From assembly GCA_041395745.1 (NCBI GenBank), contig JAWKZV010000003.1:1-64000 (forward strand): a stretch of DNA of 64,000 bases. Reading direction: 5' to 3'. This document shows positions 25,147 through 34,791 of the stretch, one piece after another (position 1 is the first letter of the stretch; every line of letters begins with the position of its first letter). The notes beneath the pieces are model-generated. The model did no database searches. It had not been told where the DNA came from and saw only the letters and a program-made list of their open reading frames with translations. This stretch comes from Porticoccus sp041395745. Lineage in GTDB: Bacteria; Pseudomonadota; Gammaproteobacteria; Pseudomonadales; Porticoccaceae. A program made the translations under genes and the position numbers.

Positions 25147-27549
25147 ATGTTGCTATCGCTGCTGTTGTTTGTTGCCCTATTGGTCGCCGTTCTGTACTAC
25201 CGCCCCACCCTGTTGACGGGCTCTCTGATTCTGATATTTGGCACCCTGCTGCTGACGTTTTATAGCGGCGCCATGTGGCTGCTGCTGTTCCCGACGCTGG
25301 TCATTGCGGCGATTCTCAATTCCCCCCAATGGCGCCAGCGGACACTGGTGAAACCGGCCTATCAGTTGCTGCGTCGCTCCATGCCAAGCATGAGCAAGAC
25401 CGAACGGGAGGCGCTGGAAGCCGGCACCACCTGGTGGGAAAAAGAGCTTTTCAGCGGCCAGCCGGACTGGCAGCAGTTCAGCGACATTGATCTCCCCCGC
25501 CTCAGTGAGCGGGAACAACAGTTCCTGGACAATGAGGTGGAACAGCTCTGCCAGTTGGTGGACGAGTGGGACATTGCGCAACGCAAGGATCTGCCACCGG
25601 AGGCATGGGATTTTCTGCGCCAGAAAGGCTTCTTTGGTCTGATCATTCCCGAGGAATTCGGTGGACTGGACTTCAGCCCCTACGCCCAAAGCCGGATCAT
25701 GAGCAAGATCGCCAGCAAGTCCCCCACCACGGCGGTCACCGCCATGGTGCCCAACTCCCTGGGACCGGGCGAGCTACTGGTCAAATACGGAACAGAGGAA
25801 CAGAAACAGCGCTGGCTACCCGGGCTGGCCAACGGCACTGAACTGCCCTGTTTCGGCCTTACCGGACCGGAGGCCGGTTCCGATGCAGGAGCCATCCCGG
25901 ATATCGGTGTGGTCTGCAAGGGAGAGTTCAACGGCCAGGAAGTCATTGGCCTGAAACTCACGTTCAGCAAACGCTGGATCACCCTGGCCCCGGTGGCCAC
26001 GGTGATCGGTTTGGCCTTCAAGCTGCGAGACCCAGAGGGATTGCTCGGCGATCCCGACACCGTCGACTACGGTATTACTTGCGCGCTGTTACCCGCAGAC
26101 CACCCCGGCATCGAAATCGGCCGCCGGCACAATCCCGGTGCCCCGTTCATGAATGGTCCGATCAAGGGTGAAGACGTGTTTATCCCAGTGGACTGGATCA
26201 TCGGCGGTGCCACCATGGCCGGCAGGGGCTGGCGCATGCTGATCGAATGCCTGGGAGCTGGCCGCGGAGTATCGCTGCCCTCCCTGGCTACCGCTGGCAG
26301 CGAGATGTGCTACCTGAGCGTCGGCGCCTATGCCCGCATCCGTCGGCAGTTCAACATGGAAATCGGCAAGTTCGAGGGGGTTCAGGAAGCCACCGCCAGT
26401 ATTGCCGCCGGCGCCTACACCCTGGAAGCCATGAGACAGCTGGTCACCCGGGGACTGGAAGGTGGAGCACCGTCCGTGCTGACAGCCATGGCCAAATATC
26501 ACGCTACCGAGCGCATGCGCCAGATGGTCAACCACGCCATGGACATTGTGGGCGGGCGGGCCATTCAGCTGGGGCCGCGCAATTTCCTGGCCATCATGTA
26601 CCACACAATGCCGGTGGCCATCACAGTGGAAGGCGCGAATATCCTCACCCGCTCGCTGATGATCTTTGGCCAGGGGTCCATGCGCTGTCACCCCTACTTG
26701 TTTGACGAAATGCAGGCCCTGCAACTGGACGACGAAACAGTTGGCCTCGGCGCTTTCGAACCGCTGCTGATGGCCCACATGGGGCACAGTGCCGGCAATG
26801 CCGCCAGAGCCCTGGTCTATGGCCTGAGCGCCGGCCATTACAGCCCTGTACCGGAAGACGCTGATGCCTTCAGCAAACCCTGGTACCAGAAAATCAATCA
26901 CCTGAGCGCCGCGCTGGCCATCTGCGCCGATGTGGCCCTGGGAGCCCTGGGTGGCGGCCTCAAGCGCCGGGAAATGCTCTCCGCACGGTTGGGGGATATA
27001 CACAGCGAGTTGCTGATTGCATGCAGCATCCTGAAGTTCCACCAGTCGCTACCCCAGTGCGAAGCCAACGACGCCCACGCCCGCTATGCCCTGCAGCAGT
27101 CGCTGCACAATGCCCAGCAGGCACTGATTGCCTTCTGCGACAATTTCCCGCAGCGCTGGCTGGGACTGGCACTTCGCTGGCTGTGCCTGCCCCTTGGCCG
27201 TCGTTACGGTGCTCCGGATGACAATCAGGTCCGACTGCTGGGCAAGCTGATCATGGAGCCCAACCCGGTGCGTCAGATCCTCAGGCAATACGTCTTCCTC
27301 AGCAATGCTCCCGAAGACGCTGTAGGCCGGGTGGAAACCACCTACCAGGCACTGCTCAAGATCGACCAGGCCTGGCAGGTTTTCAGCCGCGCCCGCGGCA
27401 AGGGTGAATTGGGGGTTGGAGATATCGACAGCGCACTCTCGGAAGCGGTACGTCACGGGATTATCGCCGAAGCGGATGTGGAACCTTTGCGGGACTACGA
27501 CCGACGCCGCTACGACTGCCTGCTCACTGACGATTTTGAATCACTCTAA
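25147..27549 (+). CDS. fadE: Acyl-CoA dehydrogenase FadE
   Basis: First oxidation step of fatty-acid beta-oxidation, forming trans-2-enoyl-CoA with FAD. 800 residues, like E. coli FadE (814). Two N-terminal membrane helices (~1-55) tether it, then an acyl-CoA dehydrogenase core with LTGPEAGSDAGAIP and KRWITLAPVA, and a long FadE-specific C-terminal extension. GAAGGTG lies about eight bases before the ATG. The four-copy repeat upstream could carry regulation, but no clear FadR site was identified by eye. Confidence 0.95.
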   Translation: MLLSLLLFVALLVAVLYYRPTLLTGSLILIFGTLLLTFYSGAMWLLLFPTLVIAAILNSPQWRQRTLVKPAYQLLRRSMPSMSKTEREALEAGTTWWEKELFSGQPDWQQFSDIDLPRLSEREQQFLDNEVEQLCQLVDEWDIAQRKDLPPEAWDFLRQKGFFGLIIPEEFGGLDFSPYAQSRIMSKIASKSPTTAVTAMVPNSLGPGELLVKYGTEEQKQRWLPGLANGTELPCFGLTGPEAGSDAGAIPDIGVVCKGEFNGQEVIGLKLTFSKRWITLAPVATVIGLAFKLRDPEGLLGDPDTVDYGITCALLPADHPGIEIGRRHNPGAPFMNGPIKGEDVFIPVDWIIGGATMAGRGWRMLIECLGAGRGVSLPSLATAGSEMCYLSVGAYARIRRQFNMEIGKFEGVQEATASIAAGAYTLEAMRQLVTRGLEGGAPSVLTAMAKYHATERMRQMVNHAMDIVGGRAIQLGPRNFLAIMYHTMPVAITVEGANILTRSLMIFGQGSMRCHPYLFDEMQALQLDDETVGLGAFEPLLMAHMGHSAGNAARALVYGLSAGHYSPVPEDADAFSKPWYQKINHLSAALAICADVALGALGGGLKRREMLSARLGDIHSELLIACSILKFHQSLPQCEANDAHARYALQQSLHNAQQALIAFCDNFPQRWLGLALRWLCLPLGRRYGAPDDNQVRLLGKLIMEPNPVRQILRQYVFLSNAPEDAVGRVETTYQALLKIDQAWQVFSRARGKGELGVGDIDSALSEAVRHGIIAEADVEPLRDYDRRRYDCLLTDDFESL

Positions 27550-27601
27550 AGGTGAGGCGATCCCGACCCGAACAGCGGACAAGCACTGGCCAACAAGATA
27601 A

Positions 27602-29011
27602 CTACTGCCGGTAGCTGGCCAGACTGTCCGCCCGTGCACGGGCGTAGTCAATGATAGGCGCAGGGCGACCCTGTCTTTGCGCCAGTTCAGGGTCATGGCG
27701 CTTGGCTCCCTCCAACACTGCCAACTCTGGCAACCATCTGGCCACATATTCTCCCTTCGGATCAAAACGCTCCGCCTGACGCATCGGGTTGAAGATACGG
27801 AAATAGGGTGCTGCATCTGCCCCCACGGAGGCACACCACTGCCAGCCGCCGAGGTTGGAGGCAAAATCCCCGTCAATCAGGTTCTGCATGAAAAACCGCG
27901 CTCCTCTGCGCCAGTCCTGGCGCAACAACTTGGTCAAGAACGAAGCCGTAATCATGCGTACCCGGTTGTGCATCCAGCCGGTGGCCAGCAGTTGTTTCAT
28001 ACCAGCATCCACAATGGGATAACCGGTTTCTCCCTGACACCAGGCTGCAAACAAATGATCGTCATCTCTCCAGCTGATGCGATCCTCGACCTCCGGTCGG
28101 AACGGTTCCCAACGATTCAGGGCAGGAAAATGCACCATCAGGTGGCGGTAAAATTCACGCCAGATGATCTCCGTCACCCAGGCACTGTCCAGCCATTCAG
28201 CGCTGTCGGATTGGCTTTCCAGGGCCGCAAAGCACTGCCGGGCTGAAATCGCACCACAACTAAGGTAGGGGGACAATTCAGACGTACTGGAGCCACCGGG
28301 AAAGTCGCGCTGTATGCTGTAATCAGCAACTTTCTCGGCAACAAAATCCTGCAAACGTTGATGCGCAGCATCACTCCCTGCCGGCCACATGCTATTCAGC
28401 CAGTGGCTCTGCCCAATCCGAGGGTAGTCGCTAAACTCAGGTACCCCAGCGCTATCTGGAAAGTCAGCGGCGGGGAACGGTTGCGATGGTGGCGCGGGCA
28501 AAGGGCTGGGACGCCGAGTCAGGAATTCCCGGCGCCAGGCACGACTGAAAGGGGTAAACACCCGGAAAGCCGTTCCCTGTCCAGTCATCACATCCCCCGG
28601 CGGAATCACCACATCCCCATGAAACCCGTACACCTTGATTCCCGAAGGGCGTAACGCTTCGACGACCTGTTTGTCGCGCAGGTTTTCATTGAGGCAGTAT
28701 TCGCGATTCAGATACAGGGCATCGCTGTTGAACCTCAAGGCCAGGGACAACAATTCTTCAGGAACCTGGGAAAAAGTGTCTACCCGGATGATCTGCAGGG
28801 GAATATTCAGACAGGCCAGCTCCTGTTCCAGGAGACGCAAATTGGCAAGCCAGAACTGCACCCTGGCCGAGGAATCGTCGTGGGCCTGCCACTGACCGGG
28901 ACAAAGTACTGCAATGGCCAGGACTCCCTGTCCATTGGCATCCTCACAGGCCCTGAACAATGCAGGGTTATCCCGTGTCCGCAGATCGTTACGGAACCAC
29001 ACCAGTTTCAT
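27602..29011 (-). CDS. phrB: Deoxyribodipyrimidine photolyase (cryptochrome/photolyase family)
   Basis: Light-driven repair of cyclobutane pyrimidine dimers. 469 residues. N-terminal antenna-binding domain (MKLVWFRNDLRTRDNPAL), then the FAD-binding helical domain with YLSCGAISARQCF, GYPIVDAGMKQLLATGWMHN, and the C-terminal SNLGGWQWCASVGADAAPYF, typical of class I CPD photolyases. It converges with fadE at a 52-base gap without an obvious terminator. A 6-4 photolyase role is less likely from the motif set. Confidence 0.93.
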   Translation of the reverse strand: MKLVWFRNDLRTRDNPALFRACEDANGQGVLAIAVLCPGQWQAHDDSSARVQFWLANLRLLEQELACLNIPLQIIRVDTFSQVPEELLSLALRFNSDALYLNREYCLNENLRDKQVVEALRPSGIKVYGFHGDVVIPPGDVMTGQGTAFRVFTPFSRAWRREFLTRRPSPLPAPPSQPFPAADFPDSAGVPEFSDYPRIGQSHWLNSMWPAGSDAAHQRLQDFVAEKVADYSIQRDFPGGSSTSELSPYLSCGAISARQCFAALESQSDSAEWLDSAWVTEIIWREFYRHLMVHFPALNRWEPFRPEVEDRISWRDDDHLFAAWCQGETGYPIVDAGMKQLLATGWMHNRVRMITASFLTKLLRQDWRRGARFFMQNLIDGDFASNLGGWQWCASVGADAAPYFRIFNPMRQAERFDPKGEYVARWLPELAVLEGAKRHDPELAQRQGRPAPIIDYARARADSLASYRQ

Positions 29012-29189
29012 TCAACCCCTCCCTCTACCCCTACGAATAGCGAGTTCCTCTTTAATCTGACACAAGAGATGCACCCATGAACCAAGGTAACTTCGGGGAA
29101 CTGAAAATCCAAGTGCCGGCAGTAACCAACTGCATTTCCCGCACAATTTCACTGAGATGATCCCCAAACTAGCCGCCCTCCAAACGAAC
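29012..29189. other. Short intergenic region with a tiny open frame
   Basis: 178 bases between photolyase and the ComEA-like gene. A 27-residue plus-strand frame (29077-29160, starting MNQGNFGELKIQVP) is open, but its ribosome binding site is weak and it resembles no family I know. Promoter of the photolyase gene should lie here. Confidence 0.3.
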
Positions 29190-29212
29190 AAGGCCAGCCC
29201 TAGGGCTGGCCT
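29190..29212 (-). terminator. Perfect inverted repeat after the ComEA-like gene
   Basis: AAGGCCAGCCC and GGGCTGGCCTT, 11-bp arms with a single-base spacer. It sits 22 bases beyond the stop codon. The following T tract is poor, so it is a weak or factor-assisted terminator. Confidence 0.5.
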
Positions 29213-29233
29213 TGCTAGCGGTTTCCTTCTCGA

Positions 29234-29548
29234 TTATTCCAGAGTGAGCTTTGCCCGGTTATCCTTCAACACCTTCTCACCAATTCCCTTGACCTCCATT
29301 AACTGATCAATGGTTTTGAAAGGGCCGTTGGCTTCCCGATAGGCGATTATCGCCTGCGCTCGCTTCTCGCCGATGCCAGTCAATTGCGCCGAGAGTTCCT
29401 CGGCTGACGCTGTATTGATATTGATGGCTGCCACTTCCATGACCGCAGTAGGCGCATCTGTTTCAACAGCATAGGCCGTATGCCAGATCGGCAGCACCAT
29501 CAACAGGAACAACAAAAGGACTTTGGTAACGCTTTTGAAAGATTGCAT
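29234..29548 (-). CDS. ComEA-family helix-hairpin-helix protein
   Basis: 104 residues from ATG 29548 (MQSFKSVTKVLLLFLLMVLP); the longer frame from 29614 would hide this signal peptide. After export, two helix-hairpin-helix motifs are visible: ININTASAEELSAQLTGIG and TIDQLMEVKGIGEKVL. These bind DNA backbone non-specifically. Short single-domain ComEA proteins act as periplasmic DNA ratchets in natural transformation. It follows pyrF by 62 bases. No other competence gene lies in the window. Confidence 0.88.
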   Translation of the reverse strand: MQSFKSVTKVLLLFLLMVLPIWHTAYAVETDAPTAVMEVAAININTASAEELSAQLTGIGEKRAQAIIAYREANGPFKTIDQLMEVKGIGEKVLKDNRAKLTLE

Positions 29549-29610
29549 AACGAACTCCTTGTGCCGAAGCACTCCATGTCGTTTAAGCGGCACCCCATGT
29601 GCCGCTGGCG

Positions 29611-30315
29611 TCAATCTTGGCCAATTTCACCATTGATCGCAAGGAGTGTTGCCACCGGGTCTGGAGCCTGGGTAATGGGGCGACCGATGACCAGATAACT
29701 GCTGCCATTGGCCATCGCCTGGGCCGGAGTAACCACCCGGCGCTGGTCATCACCCGCAGCTTCAGCAGGACGAATACCCGGAGTGACCAGGGTAAACTCA
29801 CCGCCCAATAATTGGCGCAGGCCGCTAGCCTCCATAGCGGAGCAGACCACACCATCCATCCCCGATGACTGGGCCAGTTTGGCCAGCCGCTGCACCTGCT
29901 CCTCTGGGCTGCAGTGGATACCAATCTCCGCCAGGTCCTCTCGGTCAAAGCTGGTCAGTACGGTTACAGCAATCAGCAGCAGCGGACTGTTGCACTTTTC
30001 CAGCACCTCGCGGGCACCTTCCATCATACGGCGACCACCAGAAGCGTGGACATCCGTCATCCACACACCCAGGTCAGCAGCCACTTGTACAGCTTTGGCC
30101 ACAGTATTGGGGATATCGTGATATTTCAGGTCCAGGAACACATCGAAACCGCGACTCACCAAGCCACTGACGAACTGGGGGCCGGACTGGGTGAACAGCT
30201 CCTTTCCTACCTTGAGCTTGCACAACTCCGGGGATATGGCATCGACAAAGTTTTGCGCGGCAGCCGCTGTGTTGTAATCCAGCGCCACAATAATTTTACT
30301 GTCGTTTTTCTTCAT
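29611..30315 (-). CDS. pyrF: Orotidine 5'-phosphate decarboxylase
   Basis: Last step of UMP synthesis. 234 residues forming a TIM barrel. The active-site stretch DLKYHDIPNTV contains the Asp-Lys catalytic network, preceded by VALDY near the N-terminus and followed by TPGIRP and YLVIGRPIT at the phosphate loop. It lies 33 bases after lapB in the common gammaproteobacterial order. Confidence 0.97.
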   Translation of the reverse strand: MKKNDSKIIVALDYNTAAAAQNFVDAISPELCKLKVGKELFTQSGPQFVSGLVSRGFDVFLDLKYHDIPNTVAKAVQVAADLGVWMTDVHASGGRRMMEGAREVLEKCNSPLLLIAVTVLTSFDREDLAEIGIHCSPEEQVQRLAKLAQSSGMDGVVCSAMEASGLRQLLGGEFTLVTPGIRPAEAAGDDQRRVVTPAQAMANGSSYLVIGRPITQAPDPVATLLAINGEIGQD

Positions 30316-30348
30316 TTCTCTTCTCAGGTTTATGTCATATCGGGAGCA

Positions 30349-31545
30349 CTACTCCCCTTCCAATCCCTTCACCGGGCGAACGGTTTCCCACTGCAGACAT
30401 TGCGGGCATAGCCAATGCAATTGATTGCCCTTAAAGCCACACTGAATACAGCGATAGGCAGAACGACGGCTCAACAAGGCATCCAGCAGCTTCTGCAACA
30501 GTTCCAGGTGTTCACTGCCCTCTCTGTCCATCTGTTGCTTCAGGTGAAATCTCAGCAGTGCATTCAGGCCTCTCAGGGTAGGCCTCTCTTTCAGGTAACT
30601 GGTCAGGAACTCGATTGCCTGCTTTTCCCCCTGCTGCTGAGCAATTTCCTCGGTGAGTGCTCCCAGCACGCTGGCACCCGGGTAGGACGCCAGCCAGTCT
30701 TCCAATAATTTTATCAGCCCGGCATCGTTGCCCATTTCCCGGAAACAGCGCCGCAGGGGACCCAGTACTTCCGGCAAATAATCCGACTGTTGTTTGGGGA
30801 CTGCGCAGTAGTGTCGCAATGCCTCACCGTAATTGCGCTGGCGCAGCTCCAGCTCACCCCAAAGCAAACTGGCCCTGGCGGCGTTGCGGTTGAACTTGAG
30901 TGCACTCTTCAGCTGGCGGCGAGCCTGCAACAGGTCACCATTGGCCATTGCCTTTACCGTCAGTTCACAGCAAAACTGTGCCTGCTCCACCGCAAGGGCC
31001 TGGCCTCCGCGAACCTGATGCCTTCTGTCCATCATATCGGCGGCGCGAATAGCCTTATCCCATTCCTGCTCGTCCCGGTAAATCTGTACCAGGTGCAGCA
31101 ACGATGCCTGACGCAATTCACCGCTTTCATCCTCCACCAGGTCCAGAAAAAGCCTTTCCGCCCGGTCGAGCAAACCTGCCTTGAGAAAATCCCGCCCCAA
31201 TTCCAGTCTTGCCTGGCGAATCTGCTGGGTGGACAGATTAGGACGGGAAAGCAGATTTTGATGGACCCGAATCGCCCGCTCTATCTCCCCCCGCTGGCGC
31301 ATCAGGTTACCTAGCGCGAGGTGAGTTTCCAGTGTGGCAGGTGTCACTTCCACCGAATGGATAAAGGTATCGATGGCCTGATCCGGCTGCTCATTTAGGA
31401 GGAAATTGATGCCCTGAAAATAATTTTGCGCCAGCTGTCGGGACGACTCCTGATTACCCTTTCGCGCCAGACCGTAGGATCTGCCGGCAAACCAGGCCAA
31501 CGCCATCAACAACAGGACAGGCAACAAATAAAGAGGATCGACCAT
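30349..31545 (-). CDS. lapB: LPS assembly regulator LapB (YciM), TPR protein
   Basis: Inner-membrane scaffold that targets LpxC to FtsH proteolysis and so balances LPS and phospholipids. 398 residues. N-terminal membrane helix (~3-22), nine or so TPR helices pairs, for example NYFQGINFLLNEQPDQAIDTF and HLALGNLMRQRGEIERAI, and a C-terminal rubredoxin-like knuckle YRCIQCGFKGNQLHWLCPQC that holds a metal. It is immediately downstream of lapA (12-base gap), the conserved operon. Confidence 0.95.
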   Translation of the reverse strand: MVDPLYLLPVLLLMALAWFAGRSYGLARKGNQESSRQLAQNYFQGINFLLNEQPDQAIDTFIHSVEVTPATLETHLALGNLMRQRGEIERAIRVHQNLLSRPNLSTQQIRQARLELGRDFLKAGLLDRAERLFLDLVEDESGELRQASLLHLVQIYRDEQEWDKAIRAADMMDRRHQVRGGQALAVEQAQFCCELTVKAMANGDLLQARRQLKSALKFNRNAARASLLWGELELRQRNYGEALRHYCAVPKQQSDYLPEVLGPLRRCFREMGNDAGLIKLLEDWLASYPGASVLGALTEEIAQQQGEKQAIEFLTSYLKERPTLRGLNALLRFHLKQQMDREGSEHLELLQKLLDALLSRRSAYRCIQCGFKGNQLHWLCPQCLQWETVRPVKGLEGE

Positions 31546-31557
31546 GCTCTGTCTGGA

Positions 31558-31851
31558 TCAGCCGCCCTTGGGCAAGTCTCGATTGGCGGCAATCCGTTGC
31601 TTGACCAGCTGCCGGTTGAGCAGATACAGCCGTCTTTTCAGCCGCAACAGCGCCGGAAGGCTGACCAGTATTCCCAGCAGGCAACCGGCAGAGATCGACA
31701 GCAACAGCCACAATCCGGATGGCATTGGGCCCAACGGGTAACCGAACAGGGTCAGGGATAAAGGTTCAGGATTGGCCAGCACAACCGCCAGCCCGATCAG
31801 AATGGCCAGCACTGCGACAAACAGCAACCAGAGTCTCTTCAGCAACGCCAT
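31558..31851 (-). CDS. lapA: LPS assembly protein LapA (YciS)
   Basis: 97 residues from ATG 31851 (MALLKRLWLLFVAVLAILIG); the longer frame from 31905 runs through a terminator and is rejected. Two membrane helices (~5-27 and ~43-67) and a basic cytoplasmic tail (LLRLKRRLYLLNRQ). It interacts with LapB in E. coli. It is separated from ihfB upstream by an intrinsic terminator. Confidence 0.9.
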   Translation of the reverse strand: MALLKRLWLLFVAVLAILIGLAVVLANPEPLSLTLFGYPLGPMPSGLWLLLSISAGCLLGILVSLPALLRLKRRLYLLNRQLVKQRIAANRDLPKGG

Positions 31852-31862
31852 ATTACCCCCAT

Positions 31863-31894
31863 AAAAAAACGGCAAGTCCAATGCCTTGCCGTTT
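31863..31894 (-). terminator. Terminator after ihfB
   Basis: Minus-strand AAACGGCAAG/CTTGCCGTTT stem with an 8-base loop and a run of seven T, between ihfB and lapA. Confidence 0.85.
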
Positions 31895-31947
31895 ATTGTA
31901 ACCAAACTCTTGCAGTCTGTTTCCCCTTATCTGGCGGGGAATCAGTT

Positions 31948-32238
31948 TCAATCGTCCAGATTTTCGTTGACCCGCTCCCGCAATTCCTTACCCGGTTTGA
32001 AGTAGGGAACATATTTGCCGGAGAGCTTTACTGAATCACCGGTTTTCGGGTTGCGTCCAACTCTGGGAGCACGGTAATGCAGACAGAAGCTGCCGAAACC
32101 GCGGATTTCGATGCGGTCATTATTGACCAGCGATTGGGTCATCCGCTCGAGAATCATTTTTACCGCCAACTCGACATCCTTCGGAGGAAGTTGGTCCTGC
32201 TGGCTGACGATGTGGTCGATCAATTCTGACTTTGTCAT
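31948..32238 (-). CDS. ihfB: Integration host factor subunit beta
   Basis: Partner of IhfA in DNA bending. 96 residues with HU/IHF features: TKSELIDHIVSQQDQLPPKDVE at the front, then the beta arm RNPKTGDSVKLSGKYVPYFKPGKELRE with the conserved proline tip. It follows rpsA by 56 bases, the usual arrangement. Confidence 0.97.
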   Translation of the reverse strand: MTKSELIDHIVSQQDQLPPKDVELAVKMILERMTQSLVNNDRIEIRGFGSFCLHYRAPRVGRNPKTGDSVKLSGKYVPYFKPGKELRERVNENLDD

Positions 32239-32294
32239 AACTACCTGAGTTTAAAGTAGAAAGGGGCAATGTCTCCATTACCCCTATCTAACCA

Positions 32295-33977
32295 TTACTT
32301 CTCTTTTGTGTCCATCTGTGCCTTGATCAGGTCACCGATAGTGGTCGGCGCGATGTTCTCGGCCTCTGACTTGCGGTGTTCCTTGATGGCCGCTTTCTCT
32401 TCAGCGACATCTTTGGCTTTGATGGAGAGGTTGATGCTGCGGTTCTTGCGATCCACATTGACAATCTTGGCTTCCACCTCGTCGCCAACGCTCAGCGCAT
32501 TGCGGGCATCTTCCACTTTGTCGCGGGAAATTTCGGACGCTTTCAGCTGACCTTCCACTTCGCCACTCAGGGTGATGACTGCACCTTTGGCATCTACTTC
32601 CTTAACGGTACCGATAACGATAGTGCCCTTGTCATTCTCGGCCACGTAGCTGGAAAACGGATCGTCGGACAGCTGTTTCATGCCCAGGGAGATGCGCTCG
32701 CGCTCGGGGTCGATGGACAGGATAACGGTTTCCACCTCGTCACCTTTCTTGAAGTTGCGCACGGCGTCTTCGCCGGTCTCATTCCAGGAAATGTCAGACA
32801 GGTGAACCAGACCGTCGATGCCACCGGCCAGACCGATGAAGATACCGAAGTCAGTGATGGACTTGATGTTGCCGCTGATCTTCTCGCCTTTGCTGTGCTG
32901 TGAAGCAAACTCATCCCACGGATTGGCGTGGCACTGTTTGATACCCAGGGAGATGCGGCGACGCTCTTCGTCGATATCCAGCACCATAACCTCGATCTCG
33001 TCACCCAGCTGCACAACCTTGGAGGGGTGGATGTTCTTGTTGGTCCAGTCCATTTCGGAAACGTGAACCAAACCTTCCACACCGTCTTCCAGCTCGGCGA
33101 AACAGCCGTAGTCGGTCAGGTTGGTGACCACCGCCTTGACGCGGGCACCTTCCGGATAACGGGCAGAGATATCGGCCCAGGGATCTTCGCCCATCTGCTT
33201 CATGCCCAGGGACACACGGCTGCGCTCGCGGTCGAACTTGAGCACTTTCACATCGATCTCGTCGCCCACATTGACGATCTCGCTGGGATGCTTGATGCGC
33301 TTCCAGGACATGTCAGTGATGTGCAGCAGACCATCGATACCGCCCAGGTCCACAAAGGCACCGTAGTCGGTGAGGTTCTTGACGATACCCTTCAGGGTTA
33401 CGCCTTCTTCCAGCTTGGCGAGCAGCTCGTCGCGTTCTTCAGTGTTCACCTGCTCCATGACGGCACGGCGTGAAACAACGACGTTGTTGCGTTTCTGATC
33501 CAGCTTGATAACTTTGAATTCGAGCGGTTTGTCTTCCAGATGGGCAGTGTCGCGAATCGGGCGAACGTCCACCAGAGAACCGGGCAGGAAGGCACGCAGG
33601 CCGTTGATGTCCACGGTAAAGCCACCTTTGACCTTGCCGCTGATAACACCTTTGACCACTTCGTCAGCTTTATGGGCAGCTTCCAGTTCAATCCAGGATT
33701 CAGCGCGACGGGCTTTCTCACGGGACAGACGGGTGGCACCAAAGCCATCTTCTACTGCTTCCAGGGCAACCTGAACTTCATCGCCGATTTCCAGTTTGCA
33801 CTCGCCATTGTCGTCGAGGAACTGGTTTTTCGGGATCACACCTTCGGATTTCAGGCCGGCGTGAACGGTTACCCAGTCTTTGTCGATGTCGATCACTACG
33901 CCAGTCACGATGGCGCCGGTGTTCATTTCGACGGTTTTCAAGCTTTCTTCAAAAAGTTCTGCGAAACTCTCGCTCAT
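32295..33977 (-). CDS. rpsA: 30S ribosomal protein S1
   Basis: Binds mRNA on the small subunit and helps start translation on structured leaders. 560 residues from ATG 33977 (MSESFAELFEESLKTVEMN), the family start; a frame from 34022 is longer and unsupported. Six S1 repeats of about 85 residues are visible, with repeated motifs such as DYGAFVDLGGIDGLLHITDMSW and FGIFIGLAGGIDGLVHLSDISW. The 115-base leader before the gene may carry S1 autoregulation, as known in E. coli. Confidence 0.98.
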   Translation of the reverse strand: MSESFAELFEESLKTVEMNTGAIVTGVVIDIDKDWVTVHAGLKSEGVIPKNQFLDDNGECKLEIGDEVQVALEAVEDGFGATRLSREKARRAESWIELEAAHKADEVVKGVISGKVKGGFTVDINGLRAFLPGSLVDVRPIRDTAHLEDKPLEFKVIKLDQKRNNVVVSRRAVMEQVNTEERDELLAKLEEGVTLKGIVKNLTDYGAFVDLGGIDGLLHITDMSWKRIKHPSEIVNVGDEIDVKVLKFDRERSRVSLGMKQMGEDPWADISARYPEGARVKAVVTNLTDYGCFAELEDGVEGLVHVSEMDWTNKNIHPSKVVQLGDEIEVMVLDIDEERRRISLGIKQCHANPWDEFASQHSKGEKISGNIKSITDFGIFIGLAGGIDGLVHLSDISWNETGEDAVRNFKKGDEVETVILSIDPERERISLGMKQLSDDPFSSYVAENDKGTIVIGTVKEVDAKGAVITLSGEVEGQLKASEISRDKVEDARNALSVGDEVEAKIVNVDRKNRSINLSIKAKDVAEEKAAIKEHRKSEAENIAPTTIGDLIKAQMDTKEK

Positions 33978-34092
33978 TGAAATGTACCTGTAATTACGAG
34001 TCCTGAGACTCTCAAACCGCACTACCAGTGATGCGGGCTGTTAGTTGCAAGGCGGCAGGGTGCGCATCTGGAAAAGCACCCGGAAGCCCGAT

Positions 34093-34791
34093 TTATTGCG
34101 GCAGTTTGATGCCATTGGCGGCAACGTTATCCACTACCTTTTGCAATACTTCATCGATAGTCATGCCAGTGCTGTCGAGCACCAGGGCATTGGGGGCGGG
34201 CACCATGGGAGAGACCTTGCGGTTCATGTCCCGTTCATCGCGGCTGCGCACCCGTTCGACGAGGGCGGCAAGGCTAACACTTTCCCCCTTATCAATCAAC
34301 TGCTTATAGCGCCTCTCGGCCCGCTCCTCCGGACTCGCGGTAAGGAAGATTTTGGCGTTGGCATCGGGAAAAACAACGGTACCCATATCACGACCATCGG
34401 CCACCAGCCCAGGAGTTACCGCAAAGGCCCGCTGGCGTTGCAACAGCGCGGTGCGCACGGCGGGGAATGCCGCCACCAATGAAGCTTCGGTACCAACACT
34501 TTCGGTGCGGATCAGTGAAGTTACATCCTCACCTTCCAACATCACCCGCGGGGCATTGCCGTTGTCCTGGGTACGGAAGGAAATGTCCATGTGGGCAGCC
34601 AGCACTGCCAGCGATTCCACATTGTCCAGCGCCACACCGTGCCGTTTTGCAGCCAGCGCCAACAGGCGGTAGAGAGCCCCGCTATCCAGGTAGTGGTAGC
34701 CCAACCGGGCAGCCAACAGCTGGCAGATGGTGCCTTTCCCCGAACCGCTGGGGCCATCGATGGTGATCACTGGTACTCTTTTTTCTATCAT
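34093..34791 (-). CDS. cmk: Cytidylate kinase
   Basis: Phosphorylates CMP and dCMP with ATP. 232 residues with P-loop GPSGSGKGT at residues 13-21, the CMP-binding DGRDMGTVVFPDA and the lid ASPEERAERR. Its ATG overlaps the tyrA-aroA stop (4 bp), so translation is coupled. It sits between aromatic synthesis and rpsA as in most gammaproteobacteria. Confidence 0.97.
   Translation of the reverse strand: MIEKRVPVITIDGPSGSGKGTICQLLAARLGYHYLDSGALYRLLALAAKRHGVALDNVESLAVLAAHMDISFRTQDNGNAPRVMLEGEDVTSLIRTESVGTEASLVAAFPAVRTALLQRQRAFAVTPGLVADGRDMGTVVFPDANAKIFLTASPEERAERRYKQLIDKGESVSLAALVERVRSRDERDMNRKVSPMVPAPNALVLDSTGMTIDEVLQKVVDNVAANGIKLPQ

Noticed and set aside
26089..27042. 317-residue minus-strand frame inside fadE
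   Set aside because: Shadow of fadE in another frame; composition and lack of motifs.
29077..29160. 27-residue plus-strand frame before the ComEA-like gene
   Set aside because: Weak ribosome binding site and no known homolog; kept only as a note under the intergenic region.
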